From CADDZO01 sp035294145 (lineage in GTDB: Bacteria; Chloroflexota; Dormibacteria; Dormibacterales; Dormibacteraceae): a stretch of DNA of 64,000 bases. The DNA lies in contig DATGLL010000132.1 in assembly GCA_035294145.1 (NCBI GenBank), positions 37,594-101,593 of the forward strand, written 5' to 3'. The translations under genes and the position numbers were made by a program. Below, in pieces: positions 35,967-43,884 of this stretch (position 1 is its first letter; each line of letters starts with the position of its first letter). The notes beneath the pieces were generated by a model, which saw only the letters and a program-made list of their open reading frames with translations, was not told where the DNA came from and searched no databases.

Positions 35967-36968
35967 GTGGACACGGTCCTGCTCGTGGTCGCTTTTGTGG
36001 TGGCCGTGACCTTCGACTTCACCAACGGGTTCCACGACACCGCCAACGCGATCGCAACCTCCATCTCCACCCGGGCCCTCTCCGCCCGCCAGGCGGTCCT
36101 CTTGTCGGCGGTCCTCAACCTGATCGGCGCCCTGGTCACGGTGGTGTTCTTTGGGAGCGCCGTGTCCAACACCATCGCCACCCTGCTCCATCGGCCGACC
36201 CTGCTCAGCGTCATTGCCGGCCTCCTGGGCGCGATCGCCTGGAACCTGGCCACCTGGTACCTGGGGCTTCCCAGCAGCTCCACCCATGCGTTCGTGGGCG
36301 GTCTGGTCGGGGCCGGGGTGGCTCAGGCCGGCGGCCTCGACGCGGTCGCCTGGGCCGACCTGGGCAAGGTGGTGGTCGGCCTCCTCGTCAGCCCCCCGCT
36401 CGGCTTCATAGTGGCGGGGATCTTCATGGTCGGGCTCTACTGGGCGCTCCGACGCGGCCGGCCGGGTCCCTTGAACCGGGCCTTCCGGCGGCTGCAGGTG
36501 CTGAGCGCCGCCTTCGTCTCCTACTCACACGGCGCCAACGATGCCCAGAAGTCGATGGCGGCCATGGCCATGGCGTTGGTCGCCACCGGCCACCTCCCGC
36601 GCTTCATGGTTCCCCTCTGGGTGGTGGTGCTGGCCTCCACGGCCATCGGTTTTGGCACCTACGCCGGAGGCTGGCGGATCATCAGGACCCTCGGCTGGCG
36701 GATCTACAAGCTTGAGCCAGCGACCGGCATGGGGGCCCAGCTCATGGGCGCAGTCGTGATCCAGGTGGCGACCGCCTTGGGGATCCCGGTCAGCACCACC
36801 CACGTCTTGGCGGGCACGGTGATCGGCGCGGGAGCCCCTCACCGGCTGACCGCCGAGGGCTGGGGTGTGGGTGCCACCATGCTCGCCGCCTGGGTCCTGA
36901 CCATCCCCGGCTCCGCCGCGATTGGCTGGGTCGTCTTCGCCATCCTGCATACGGCACGGCTAGGGTAG
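35967..36968 (+). CDS. pit: Low-affinity inorganic phosphate transporter (Pit family)
   Basis: The 333-residue membrane protein has the two Pit signature repeats, TFDFTNGFHDTANAIATSIS near the N-terminus and SYSHGANDAQKSM in the second half, each preceding GLPSSSTHAF or GIPVSTTHVL motifs. About ten hydrophobic segments are visible. It imports phosphate (as metal phosphate) with protons or sodium. GTG 35967 has GGAGG at 9-base spacing. It forms a unit with the DUF47 gene. Confidence 0.93.
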   Translation: MDTVLLVVAFVVAVTFDFTNGFHDTANAIATSISTRALSARQAVLLSAVLNLIGALVTVVFFGSAVSNTIATLLHRPTLLSVIAGLLGAIAWNLATWYLGLPSSSTHAFVGGLVGAGVAQAGGLDAVAWADLGKVVVGLLVSPPLGFIVAGIFMVGLYWALRRGRPGPLNRAFRRLQVLSAAFVSYSHGANDAQKSMAAMAMALVATGHLPRFMVPLWVVVLASTAIGFGTYAGGWRIIRTLGWRIYKLEPATGMGAQLMGAVVIQVATALGIPVSTTHVLAGTVIGAGAPHRLTAEGWGVGATMLAAWVLTIPGSAAIGWVVFAILHTARLG

Positions 36969-37008
36969 GTCCCCCGCCCGCCGACCTTCGCCTCGGGCCT
37001 GGCCCGGG

Positions 37009-37917
37009 CTACCGCCACCAGTCCTCGCCTCGCTCCAGGTAGGCCAAGATCATGCCCTGTCGAAGCCCGGCATGGCTGACCTGAGCTTGATCGAGGTGGT
37101 ATCGCTCAAGCAGGAGGCGGAGCACCTCGACGCCCCCTCGGAGCGCGCGGATGCGAGCCTCGGGCAGGCCGGTCCAGCGAGCGACGTCAGCGGCCGAGCC
37201 GGCGTCGAGCCGGGCGGTCGCCGTGTCCAGGTCGGCCGGGGTGAGCACGGGCTCGGGCGGCGTCCGCGGCAGGAGGGCTGGCAGGTAGGAAGCGGTCCCC
37301 CCGGTGATGACCAGGCGCTCGGCTGGCCATTCCGGGGCCTCAGCCAGCGCCCGCTGGATCAGTCCCCGCAGGACCACCCGCTCCTGGGCCCGGGGCGGGT
37401 CGGAGAGGTGACGGGCCGCCAGGCCGCCGGAGCCGATCGGGAGCGAAGCCCAGCCCATGGCGCGCTCGGCCCACGCACAGACCAGCTCCGTGCTGCCGCC
37501 GCCCAGGTCCACTGCCACCCAGCGGCCGGGGGCGGCATGGCGGCTGGCAATGCCCAGGAAGCTCAGTTGGGCCTCCCGCTCCGCACTGAGGAGGTGAACC
37601 GGTACGCCCAGGGCGGCACTGGCCTCGGCCAGGAACCGGAGCCCGTCGGCCGCCCGGCGTACGGCGGCGGTGGCGCCCGCAACCAGGTGCTGGTAGCCAT
37701 GGCGGGCGGCGTTGGCGACGACCGTGGCCAACGCCCTCAGCGCCTCCTCAGCGGCAGGACCGATCCGGCCGGTGCGGTCAACCTCACGGCCCAGCTCGGG
37801 CATCTCCACGTAATGGGCTACGTCTTCGAGCCGGCCCTTGAGGACCTCGGCCACCAGGATGTGCACGGTGTTGCTGCCCAGGTCGACCGCGGCCAGGCGT
37901 CGGGGGGACTCGGCCAC
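37009..37917 (-). CDS. Exopolyphosphatase/guanosine pentaphosphatase-type (Ppx/GppA) phosphatase
   Basis: The 302-residue protein of the actin-like ATPase fold has both phosphate-binding motifs: AAVDLGSNTVHILVAEV at the N-terminus and WVAVDLGGGSTELV, plus the ITGGTASYL and HAGLRQGMI segments. Ppx/GppA enzymes hydrolyse polyphosphate or pppGpp; this short form lacks the HD-like C-terminal domain, so the substrate is open. Its GTG is 6 bp downstream of the small membrane protein gene, implying co-transcription. Proximity to pit suggests phosphate metabolism. Confidence 0.9.
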   Translation of the reverse strand: MAESPRRLAAVDLGSNTVHILVAEVLKGRLEDVAHYVEMPELGREVDRTGRIGPAAEEALRALATVVANAARHGYQHLVAGATAAVRRAADGLRFLAEASAALGVPVHLLSAEREAQLSFLGIASRHAAPGRWVAVDLGGGSTELVCAWAERAMGWASLPIGSGGLAARHLSDPPRAQERVVLRGLIQRALAEAPEWPAERLVITGGTASYLPALLPRTPPEPVLTPADLDTATARLDAGSAADVARWTGLPEARIRALRGGVEVLRLLLERYHLDQAQVSHAGLRQGMILAYLERGEDWWR

Positions 37918-37923
37918 TGGCTC

Positions 37924-38280
37924 CTACGTCCCCTCGCCGCCCTCGCCTGGCCCAGGGCCATCCCGGCCTGGGGACAGGCTGGCTCCGGCGTCCTCAGGGC
38001 TCGGCTGGGGAAGGATCTCCCCGGATCCCCCCACGCCCGGGTGAGAGGGGTGATCATGACGTGCCCGGAGCGCTCTGGAGGCAAGGGTCGAGGCCAGCGT
38101 CCAAAGGAGGTAGGCACCACCCCCGAGCAGGAGGAGCGTGCCCACCGTGACCGGCCACGAGCTGGGCTGGGTGCACCGCTCAGCGCATCCGTCCCAGGCG
38201 AGCTGCTCGCGGACCCCCACCACTAGGAGGATCACCCCCAAGGTAACGATCAGCCCACCCAGTCCCAGGTGTGAACGCAT
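37924..38280 (-). CDS. Small two-TM membrane protein
   Basis: From ATG 38280 the 118-residue product has two hydrophobic helices (GLIVTLGVILLVVGV and VGTLLLLGGGAYLLWTLAS) joined by a short loop with two cysteines, then a hydrophilic Pro/Gly-rich tail. It is not recognised. A TAGGCT box 8 bases upstream of this ATG fixes the start; the longer overlapping frame runs through fumC and is a shadow. It lies directly upstream of the Ppx/GppA gene. Confidence 0.65.
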   Translation of the reverse strand: MRSHLGLGGLIVTLGVILLVVGVREQLAWDGCAERCTQPSSWPVTVGTLLLLGGGAYLLWTLASTLASRALRARHDHPSHPGVGGSGEILPQPSPEDAGASLSPGRDGPGPGEGGEGT

Positions 38281-38288
38281 TCGACCGA

Positions 38289-38294
38289 AGCCTA
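38289..38294 (-). promoter_or_regulatory. -10 box TAGGCT of the small membrane protein/ppx unit
   Basis: Eight bases before ATG 38280, on the minus strand; leaderless arrangement. Confidence 0.45.
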
Positions 38295-38349
38295 CCCCCT
38301 GAGGAGCGAGCGTCGTCACGGGCTGAGCTGCTCTGACCCTCGCACCCTC

Positions 38350-38355
38350 TAATAT
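38350..38355 (+). promoter_or_regulatory. -10 box TAATAT of fumC
   Basis: Six bases separate the box from the ATG at 38362, so transcription should begin at or next to the A of ATG. One of the clearest leaderless cases. Confidence 0.55.
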
Positions 38356-38361
38356 CTGCCC

Positions 38362-39762
38362 ATGGCCGAGACCGATACCGGGAGCCGAGTGCGGATCGAG
38401 CGCGACTCCATGGGCGAGATGGAGGTGCCGGTCGACGCCCTCTACGGGGCATCGACGCAGCGGGCGGTCCTCAACTTCCCGATCTCTGGCCAGCGGCTCC
38501 CGCGTCGTTTCATCCGTGCCCAGGCCCTGATCAAGCGAGCCGCTGCTGAGGTCAACGGGGAGCTCGGTCTGCTCGACCCCGACATGGCTGCCGCCATCGC
38601 CGAGGCCGCCCAGGAGGTGGCAGACGGGCGATACGACGATCACTTCCCGGTGGATGTCTACCAGACGGGATCGGGGACCTCGACGAACACCAACGCCAAC
38701 GAGGTGATCGCGCGGCTGGCGAGTCAGCGGCTGGGTCGACCCGTGCACCCCAACGACCACGTCAACGCCTGCCAATCGTCCAACGACACCATCCCCACGG
38801 CCATGCAGATCTCGGCGGCGATGGCGATCCAGGAGTCGCTCCTGCCCGCCCTGGAACGCCTCCACGGTGCGCTCGCCGCCAAGGCCGAGGAGTTCATGCC
38901 CATCGTCAAGACCGGGCGCACCCATCTCCAGGACGCCACCCCGATCCGCCTCGGCCAAGAGTTCCTCGGCTACGCCGGCCAGGTCGAGCAGGCCCTCCAC
39001 CGTGCTCGGGAGGCCCGCGACGAGTTGCTGGTCGTCCCCCTCGGCGGCACCGCGGTCGGCACCGGGGTGAACGCGCACCCCGAGTACGCCCGGCGTGCCT
39101 GCCAGCGGCTGTCGGACCTGATCGGGCTGAGGGTCGAGGAGACGTCCAACCACTTCTTCGCCCAGGCCACCCTGGACACCGTGATCTCAGCCCACGGACG
39201 GCTACGCACCATTGCGCTCAGCCTCTGGAAGATCGCCTCCGACGTCCGGCTGATGGGGATGGGCCCGCGCGCAGGGCTAGGGGAGCTGGCGTTGCCAGAG
39301 ACCCAGCCCGGCTCCAGCATCATGCCGGGGAAGGTCAACCCGGTGATCGTGGAGTCGCTGATCATGGTGGTGGCGAGGGTGGTCGGCAACGATGCCACCA
39401 TCGGCTTCTGCCAGACCGGAAGCCTGCTCGAGCTCAACGTCATGATGCCGGTGGCGGCGGTCGCGCTCTTGGAGTCGATCGAGCTCTTGGCGAACGCGGC
39501 GCGGAACTTCTCGGTGCGTTGCGTCGAGGGGCTGGCAGCGACCGAACGGGGGCCAGAGCTGGTGGAGCGGGGGCTGATGCTGGCCACAGCGCTGGCACCG
39601 GTGATCGGCTACGACCAAGCGGCGCAGCTGGCCAAGGAGGCCTATCGGACCGGCAGGACCATCCGCGAGCTGGCGCGTGAGCGCGGATTTGACGAAGCGG
39701 AGCTAGGTCGCATCCTAGATCCCGCCCGCATGACCGAGCCCGCCCGAGAGGGCCGTGGCTAA
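38362..39762 (+). CDS. fumC: Class II fumarate hydratase
   Basis: FumC interconverts fumarate and malate in the TCA cycle. The 466-residue protein carries all superfamily motifs: GSGTSTNTNANEV (103-115), TGRTHLQDATP (184-194) and the signature GSSIMPGKVNP (317-327) with the catalytic serine. Length and sequence fit class II fumarase rather than aspartase. The start follows a TAATAT box by six bases. Confidence 0.95.
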   Translation: MAETDTGSRVRIERDSMGEMEVPVDALYGASTQRAVLNFPISGQRLPRRFIRAQALIKRAAAEVNGELGLLDPDMAAAIAEAAQEVADGRYDDHFPVDVYQTGSGTSTNTNANEVIARLASQRLGRPVHPNDHVNACQSSNDTIPTAMQISAAMAIQESLLPALERLHGALAAKAEEFMPIVKTGRTHLQDATPIRLGQEFLGYAGQVEQALHRAREARDELLVVPLGGTAVGTGVNAHPEYARRACQRLSDLIGLRVEETSNHFFAQATLDTVISAHGRLRTIALSLWKIASDVRLMGMGPRAGLGELALPETQPGSSIMPGKVNPVIVESLIMVVARVVGNDATIGFCQTGSLLELNVMMPVAAVALLESIELLANAARNFSVRCVEGLAATERGPELVERGLMLATALAPVIGYDQAAQLAKEAYRTGRTIRELARERGFDEAELGRILDPARMTEPAREGRG

Positions 39763-39773
39763 GGCGAGACGAG

Positions 39774-40259
39774 TCACAGCGGCAGCTCCAGGAGCAGGAG
39801 GGGTTCGCCCCAATAGGCGGCCAGGTGCTGGCCAACGGTGCGAAAGCCCAGATCGCGGTGAAGGGCGACGGCCGCCGGCAGTTTGGGGCTCACCTGCGCC
39901 CAGATGCGTCCCGAGGCGGTCCGTCGGGCGCGTGAGACGGCGTGCTCGAGAAGCAGACGGCCCAACCCCTGACCCCTGACCGCTGGATCGACGGCCAGGC
40001 GGTCAAGGACGCAGGCGCTGGCCGGGAAGGTGCAGCGGATGGCCCCAACCACGTGGCCACCATGCTCTACCCGGTACAGCTCGAATCCGCCCTGGAGCCA
40101 GCTGCGGACCTCGCCCATCGAGGGCTGCATGTCCCTCACCAGCCGGAGATCCAAGAGCTGCTCGCACCCCTGCCAGGCGCGCTGGTAGAGGTCGGCGATG
40201 GCCTCCGCCTCGGAGGGATGCGACGGGAGGACACGGGGGGTGGTGCGGAAGAATCGCAT
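39774..40259 (-). CDS. GNAT-family N-acetyltransferase
   Basis: The 161-residue protein has the acetyl-CoA-binding loop AVDPAVRGQGLGRLLLEHA and a typical GNAT end ALHRDLGFRTVGQHL. The acceptor is unknown. ATG 40259 follows a TACGCT box by 9 bases. It is divergent from the TPR gene with only 23 bp between start codons. It converges on fumC with an 11-bp gap. Confidence 0.85.
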   Translation of the reverse strand: MRFFRTTPRVLPSHPSEAEAIADLYQRAWQGCEQLLDLRLVRDMQPSMGEVRSWLQGGFELYRVEHGGHVVGAIRCTFPASACVLDRLAVDPAVRGQGLGRLLLEHAVSRARRTASGRIWAQVSPKLPAAVALHRDLGFRTVGQHLAAYWGEPLLLLELPL

Positions 40260-40267
40260 CGAGCTGC

Positions 40268-40274
40268 TAGCGTA
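40268..40274. promoter_or_regulatory. Shared, self-overlapping -10 boxes for divergent GNAT and TPR genes
   Basis: TAGCGTA contains TAGCGT on the plus strand (40268-40273) and TACGCT on the minus strand (40269-40274). Each box ends exactly 9 bases before its own start codon (GTG 40283 and ATG 40259). The two promoters therefore occupy the same bases and should be mutually exclusive. Confidence 0.55.
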
Positions 40275-40282
40275 TCGCCGGC

Positions 40283-40762
40283 GTGGATCTTCTCCGACAG
40301 GCCTATGAGCTGTACACGGCCGGGCGCATGCACGACGCCCTGGAGGCCGCCCAGGCGGCGTGCGACCGGACACCTCGGAACGCCGAGGCCTGGGCGTTGC
40401 TGGCCCGGATCGTCCGCCACATCGGCCTCCCGGCGGCCAGCGACCAGGCCTTCCAGAGGGCAGCGGCCCTGGATCGAGCCCGGCGACTGCCGTACCGCGT
40501 CCCCCCCGAACGCTTTCGCGCCTTGGTTGAGGAGGTGAAGAGGGGGTTGCCATCCCCCCTGCAGCGGCGGCTGGAGGGCACCACCATCCAGGTGCGGCCG
40601 CTGCCGGCCCCGGCCGCGGTCCAGGCTGGTGTCCATCCCGACGCTCTCGCCGTGCGCCCGGCCCCGGGGCAGCTGGTCCTCTTCCAGCTCAACCACGAGA
40701 ACGGCAGCGCCGGTGAGGATGACCTTCGGTCGCTGATTGCCCGCTCCTTGCGTGGAGACTGA
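40283..40762 (+). CDS. TPR protein with a degenerate zincin-like C-terminus
   Basis: The 159-residue protein has one to two TPR-like helix pairs (YELYTAGRMHDALEAAQAAC; NAEAWALLARIVRHIGLPAA) and then a segment, RFRALVEEVKRGLPSPLQRRL onward, resembling the start of the small zincin-like metallopeptidase (DUF1025/MPN-type) family. The expected HExxH zinc motif is absent: the protein ends soon after LRSLIARSLRG. It may be a binding protein derived from a TPR-peptidase. The GTG start is 9 bases from its -10 box. Confidence 0.6.
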   Translation: MDLLRQAYELYTAGRMHDALEAAQAACDRTPRNAEAWALLARIVRHIGLPAASDQAFQRAAALDRARRLPYRVPPERFRALVEEVKRGLPSPLQRRLEGTTIQVRPLPAPAAVQAGVHPDALAVRPAPGQLVLFQLNHENGSAGEDDLRSLIARSLRGD

Positions 40763-41270
40763 CCGCCCGCCGACCCTGAGGGCGGCGGTCCACGAGCGCC
40801 AGGTAGGCGCGAAGGCGGGCCAGGACGACAGAGAGCCCCTTGTCGCTCAGGCTGCAGACCTCCCGGACACCGACCACATAGCCATCCTCAAGCACGGCCC
40901 GGGGAACCTCGAGCACCTGGCTGAGCGAGATCACCGCTGCTTCCCAGCCTAGGTCCTCGCGCTCGCGTACGTGCACCAGGCCAGGGACCTCCCCTCGCTC
41001 GAGGCGAGACCTGGCTCGGGAGAGCCCGCGCTCTTCCTCGTAGCCGTGCACGGCCAGGATCCTGATCGCCTGGCGGTGCAGCTCTTGATGGGGCGAGATC
41101 ACAAGCACCCGCGACCGCCTGGCCCAGGCCACGGTGAGGTGCTCGTCCTGGAAGGCGCGCGGGTCATCCGAAGCGCGGTGAGCGAGGAGCTGGCGGTAAT
41201 CGTGACCCTCTTTGGGACGCAGCGCCAGAGCGACGTCCGTGTACCAGAGCAGGGGAACGCCTGCGAACAC
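40689..41270 (-). CDS. Putative PemK/MazF-like toxin partner of the RHH gene
   Basis: I see only weak family resemblance. A VISLSQVLEVPRAVLEDGYV segment, then REVCSLSDKGLSVVLARLRA, matches the pattern of the last strand and helix of PemK/MazF toxins, and a PRGSLHQGAV segment lies just upstream of the first GTG. Including it would require a CTG start at 41321 overlapping the antitoxin stop (CTGA). The 3' end overlaps the convergent TPR gene by 74 bp and is Arg-rich. It could equally be an unrelated regulator. Conservatively the GTG at 41270 is used. Confidence 0.4.
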   Translation of the reverse strand: MFAGVPLLWYTDVALALRPKEGHDYRQLLAHRASDDPRAFQDEHLTVAWARRSRVLVISPHQELHRQAIRILAVHGYEEERGLSRARSRLERGEVPGLVHVREREDLGWEAAVISLSQVLEVPRAVLEDGYVVGVREVCSLSDKGLSVVLARLRAYLALVDRRPQGRRAVSLHARSGQSATEGHPHRRCRSRG

Positions 41271-41317
41271 CGCCCCCTGGTGCAGCGAGCCGCGAGGCGG
41301 CTCGACGTCGACCGCGT

Positions 41318-41653
41318 TCAGCGCTCGGCTGGCCGTGGCTCCGTCCTGCCCAGGTCCCCCAGGAGCACGGATGCCCCCACCAGCTCGGCCACGCTCGGGA
41401 AGCTCCGGGTCGGCTCCAGAAGGTCCGGCTGCTGGCGTCGCCAGGAGCGGGGTGGCTCCTGCCCGACCTCCTCCAGCCCCGCCTGCGTCGGGGAACGACG
41501 GAGACGTCGAGCGGCGTCCTGCTCAACCAAGCGACGAACGTACTCCGAGACGCTACGGCCCTCGCGGAGGTCGTCCAGGAGCCGGCGGGTGGGGGCCGGC
41601 ATCGAGATGCTGAGCGTCACGGCGGTCCTGGCCACCACCTGAGTCTCCCCCAT
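41318..41653 (-). CDS. Ribbon-helix-helix (CopG-like) putative antitoxin
   Basis: From ATG 41653 the 111-residue product has an N-terminal RHH pattern: beta strand ARTAVTLSISMPAPTRRLL, then helix REGRSVSEYVRRLVEQDAA. RHH proteins bind DNA as dimers and commonly neutralise a toxin encoded next to them. The C-terminal half is flexible and charged, as antitoxin tails are. The frame is open to 41761, but conserved sequence starts only at the chosen ATG. It is divergent from the sigma-like gene. Confidence 0.55.
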   Translation of the reverse strand: MGETQVVARTAVTLSISMPAPTRRLLDDLREGRSVSEYVRRLVEQDAARRLRRSPTQAGLEEVGQEPPRSWRRQQPDLLEPTRSFPSVAELVGASVLLGDLGRTEPRPAER

Positions 41654-41754
41654 GGGACCGGTGCCGGTCAACGAGCTGGCCCACCGGCGGGGAATGGTGA
41701 GTTGCGAGCCGACGTCGTGCCGGGCCGGCATGCGAAGATCCATGATCACTCGCG

Positions 41755-43053
41755 ATGGCATGGCAGGCGCAGCCCGAGGACGGGCCCTGGACCCCGGCTG
41801 AGTTCCTCGGCCGGCTTGGAGAGGTCATCGATGCGGCGTTCCGCCTCGCCACGGTGATGCTGCACGACGAGACCGCGGCCGAGGATGCGGTGTTTCGGAC
41901 TGCCCTCGTCGCCGCGCGCCGGAGGCCGGAGCGGGGGGTGCCCAGCTTCCGTGCCTGGTTCCTGGCCTTGGTGGCGGTGGAGACGGGGCGCGCCCGGCTT
42001 CGCGGCCTCCTCCCAGGTGGCTCCTCCGAGGAGGAGGGAGCGCTCCAGGAGCTGGACGCCGAGGCGGCGGCCCGGGCCGAGGCCTGGCGCTCCCTCGCTG
42101 GACTCAACAAGGGCGACCGCCTGGCGCTGTTCTGCTTCTTCTACCTCCGGTTGCCCATGAGCGAGATCGCGACCGTCTTGCGCACCTCGGTGCGCGGTGC
42201 TCGGCGACGCATCCATCGAGCGGTTCGCCGACGGAGTTCAGGAGAGGGGATCAGCCGGGCGCAAGGAGGGGCGGAGGTGTCGGATGCGATCGACCGTCGG
42301 TCGCTGCGGGAGGCCTTCGAGATGGCCACCCGCCCGGCGAGCCCTGCCCTCCTGGAGCAGATCCAGCGGGCTCTGGCCGAGTCGGGGACGGCCCCCCGCC
42401 GTGCCCTGGTGGCGCGGGGGATGGCGATCGGGCTGGCGGTGCTCGTCCTGGCCGGGCTCGGGGTCGTCGTCTACAGCCGCCACGGATGGACGATCCGGCC
42501 GTCCGGGGCGTCGCCGGTCGCCGGTCAGGGGCGGACGGCCCCGGAGGTGAGGCTGGAGCCCACGTCGGTCCCCACCGCCCCGTCTCCGGTCGCGACCGCG
42601 CCCCCCACCGCCACCCCTTCTCCCAGCACGGCTCCGGCTCCCACCGCGACACCGACTCCGGCGCCCCCTCCCGCGCCAGTGCTCCCGGCTCCCGACCTGG
42701 GTTTTTCCTGCGCGCCTCAGAGCGGCGGTGGCGGCGCCGCGCAGCTGACCACGGTGCGGGCTGGCCCTCACCCCACCTACGACCGGTTCGTGATGCAGTT
42801 CGACGGCCCAGTGCCGCGCTACCAGGTCAGCCTCCAGGGCTCGATGGTGGTGATCGTGCTCCAAGAGACGAGCAGCTCCGGCTCCTACCCGCTTGCGCTG
42901 CGCACCGGTTATGCGGTTCTGCAATCCGCCTGGCAGCGAGCCGCAGGTGCGGGCACGGTCGAGTGGCAGCTCCAGCTTGCCCGTCCGGAGTGCTTGCACG
43001 TGTTCACGCTGAGCGCCCCCTCACGTCTGGTCATCGACGTGCAGCACGACTGA
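41755..43053 (+). CDS. ECF sigma-factor-like protein fused to TM helix and extracellular AMIN-like domain
   Basis: The 432-residue protein starts with sigma-70 region 2-like sequence (FRLATVMLHDETAAEDAVFR, 29-48; SFRAWFLALVAVE, 64-76) and region 4-like helix-turn-helix (LPMSEIATVLRTSVRGARRR, 133-152). A charged linker, one transmembrane helix (RGMAIGLAVLVLAGLGVVVY, 221-240), a Pro/Thr/Ala-rich stretch (about 260-325) and a beta-rich C-terminal domain (YDRFVMQFDGPVPRYQV onward) follow, ending in RLVIDVQHD like AMIN-type domains. It appears to be a membrane-tethered sigma factor or a converted anti-sigma/sensor in one chain. The region 2 core is divergent, so promoter-binding is not assured. 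Confidence 0.7.
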   Translation: MAWQAQPEDGPWTPAEFLGRLGEVIDAAFRLATVMLHDETAAEDAVFRTALVAARRRPERGVPSFRAWFLALVAVETGRARLRGLLPGGSSEEEGALQELDAEAAARAEAWRSLAGLNKGDRLALFCFFYLRLPMSEIATVLRTSVRGARRRIHRAVRRRSSGEGISRAQGGAEVSDAIDRRSLREAFEMATRPASPALLEQIQRALAESGTAPRRALVARGMAIGLAVLVLAGLGVVVYSRHGWTIRPSGASPVAGQGRTAPEVRLEPTSVPTAPSPVATAPPTATPSPSTAPAPTATPTPAPPPAPVLPAPDLGFSCAPQSGGGGAAQLTTVRAGPHPTYDRFVMQFDGPVPRYQVSLQGSMVVIVLQETSSSGSYPLALRTGYAVLQSAWQRAAGAGTVEWQLQLARPECLHVFTLSAPSRLVIDVQHD

Positions 43054-43091
43054 CCTCCTCATTCCCTCCCCCCGAGCCGCAGGTCGAGCGG

Positions 43092-43097
43092 TATCTT
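43092..43097 (+). promoter_or_regulatory. -10 box TATCTT of the enoyl-CoA hydratase gene
   Basis: Ten bases upstream of ATG 43108; a GCAGGAG sequence also abuts the ATG, so a very short leader is possible. Confidence 0.35.
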
Positions 43098-43107
43098 CCA
43101 GCAGGAG

Positions 43108-43884
43108 ATGCCGGACATCAGGGCCGAGCAGGAGGGAGCCGTCCTCGTCCTGACCGTCGATCGGCCGCGGGTGAGCAATGCCCTCGGCCTCGCCACCATG
43201 GTGGAGCTGGATGAGGTCCTGGTCGGGCTAGAGTCTCGGAGCGACGTGCGTTGCGTCGTTCTCACCGGTGCCGGCGACCGTGCCTTCATCGCGGGCGGCG
43301 ACCTGAACGAGCTGGAGTCCCGACGCGACGAGGCGTTCGCCGTCGCGATGGCCGAGGGGATGCGCGCCACCCTGGACCGCATCGCCCGGCTCCCGATGCC
43401 GGTCCTCGCAGCCATCAACGGTGCCGCCCTGGGCGGAGGCGCCGAGGTGGCGATGGCATGCGACTTCCGGATCGCGGCCGAGGATGCGCGGATCGGCTTC
43501 ACCCAGGTGCTGCTGGGCTTGTTACCCGCCTGGGGTGGGATCGAGCGGCTGGCTGCGATCGTGGGAAGGGGCCGGGCGCTGTACCTGCTCACCACCGGCC
43601 GCGTGCTGACCGGTGCGGAGGCACAAGCCTGGGGGATGGTCGAAGAGGCGGTGCCTCGCTCCAGCTTTCGCGATCGCTGGATCGAGGTGGCCCGGCAGGT
43701 GGCGCAGGCCCCGCCGCACGTCCTGGCCGGCATCAAGCAGACCCTGGCAGCGGCGCTGCCGGCGGCGCGACCTGAGCTGGCAGGGTTGGCGGTGGCCAGC
43801 TTCGCGCGCGCCTGGGTTGCCCCCCAGCACTGGGAGATGGCGGCCGAGCTGGAACGGCGGCGCCGTCAGCGGAATCGGGAGTGA
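43108..43884 (+). CDS. Enoyl-CoA hydratase/isomerase family protein
   Basis: The 258-residue crotonase-fold enzyme has the oxyanion-hole regions AFIAGGDLNEL and AAINGAALGGGAEVAMACD, and the TGRVLTGAEAQAWGMVEEAV segment. The usual second catalytic glutamate region (GFTQVLLGLLPAWGGIERL) has Pro-Ala-Trp-Gly-Gly rather than the classical PG-x-GG; the substrate is therefore uncertain. It likely acts in fatty-acid or amino-acid catabolism. The stop overlaps the next ATG (TGATG). Confidence 0.9.
   Translation: MPDIRAEQEGAVLVLTVDRPRVSNALGLATMVELDEVLVGLESRSDVRCVVLTGAGDRAFIAGGDLNELESRRDEAFAVAMAEGMRATLDRIARLPMPVLAAINGAALGGGAEVAMACDFRIAAEDARIGFTQVLLGLLPAWGGIERLAAIVGRGRALYLLTTGRVLTGAEAQAWGMVEEAVPRSSFRDRWIEVARQVAQAPPHVLAGIKQTLAAALPAARPELAGLAVASFARAWVAPQHWEMAAELERRRRQRNRE

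Noticed and set aside
37924..39153. Long minus-strand open frame of 409 residues across fumC
   Set aside because: Only its last 118 residues, from ATG 38280, are a gene; the rest lies antisense to the conserved fumC coding sequence.
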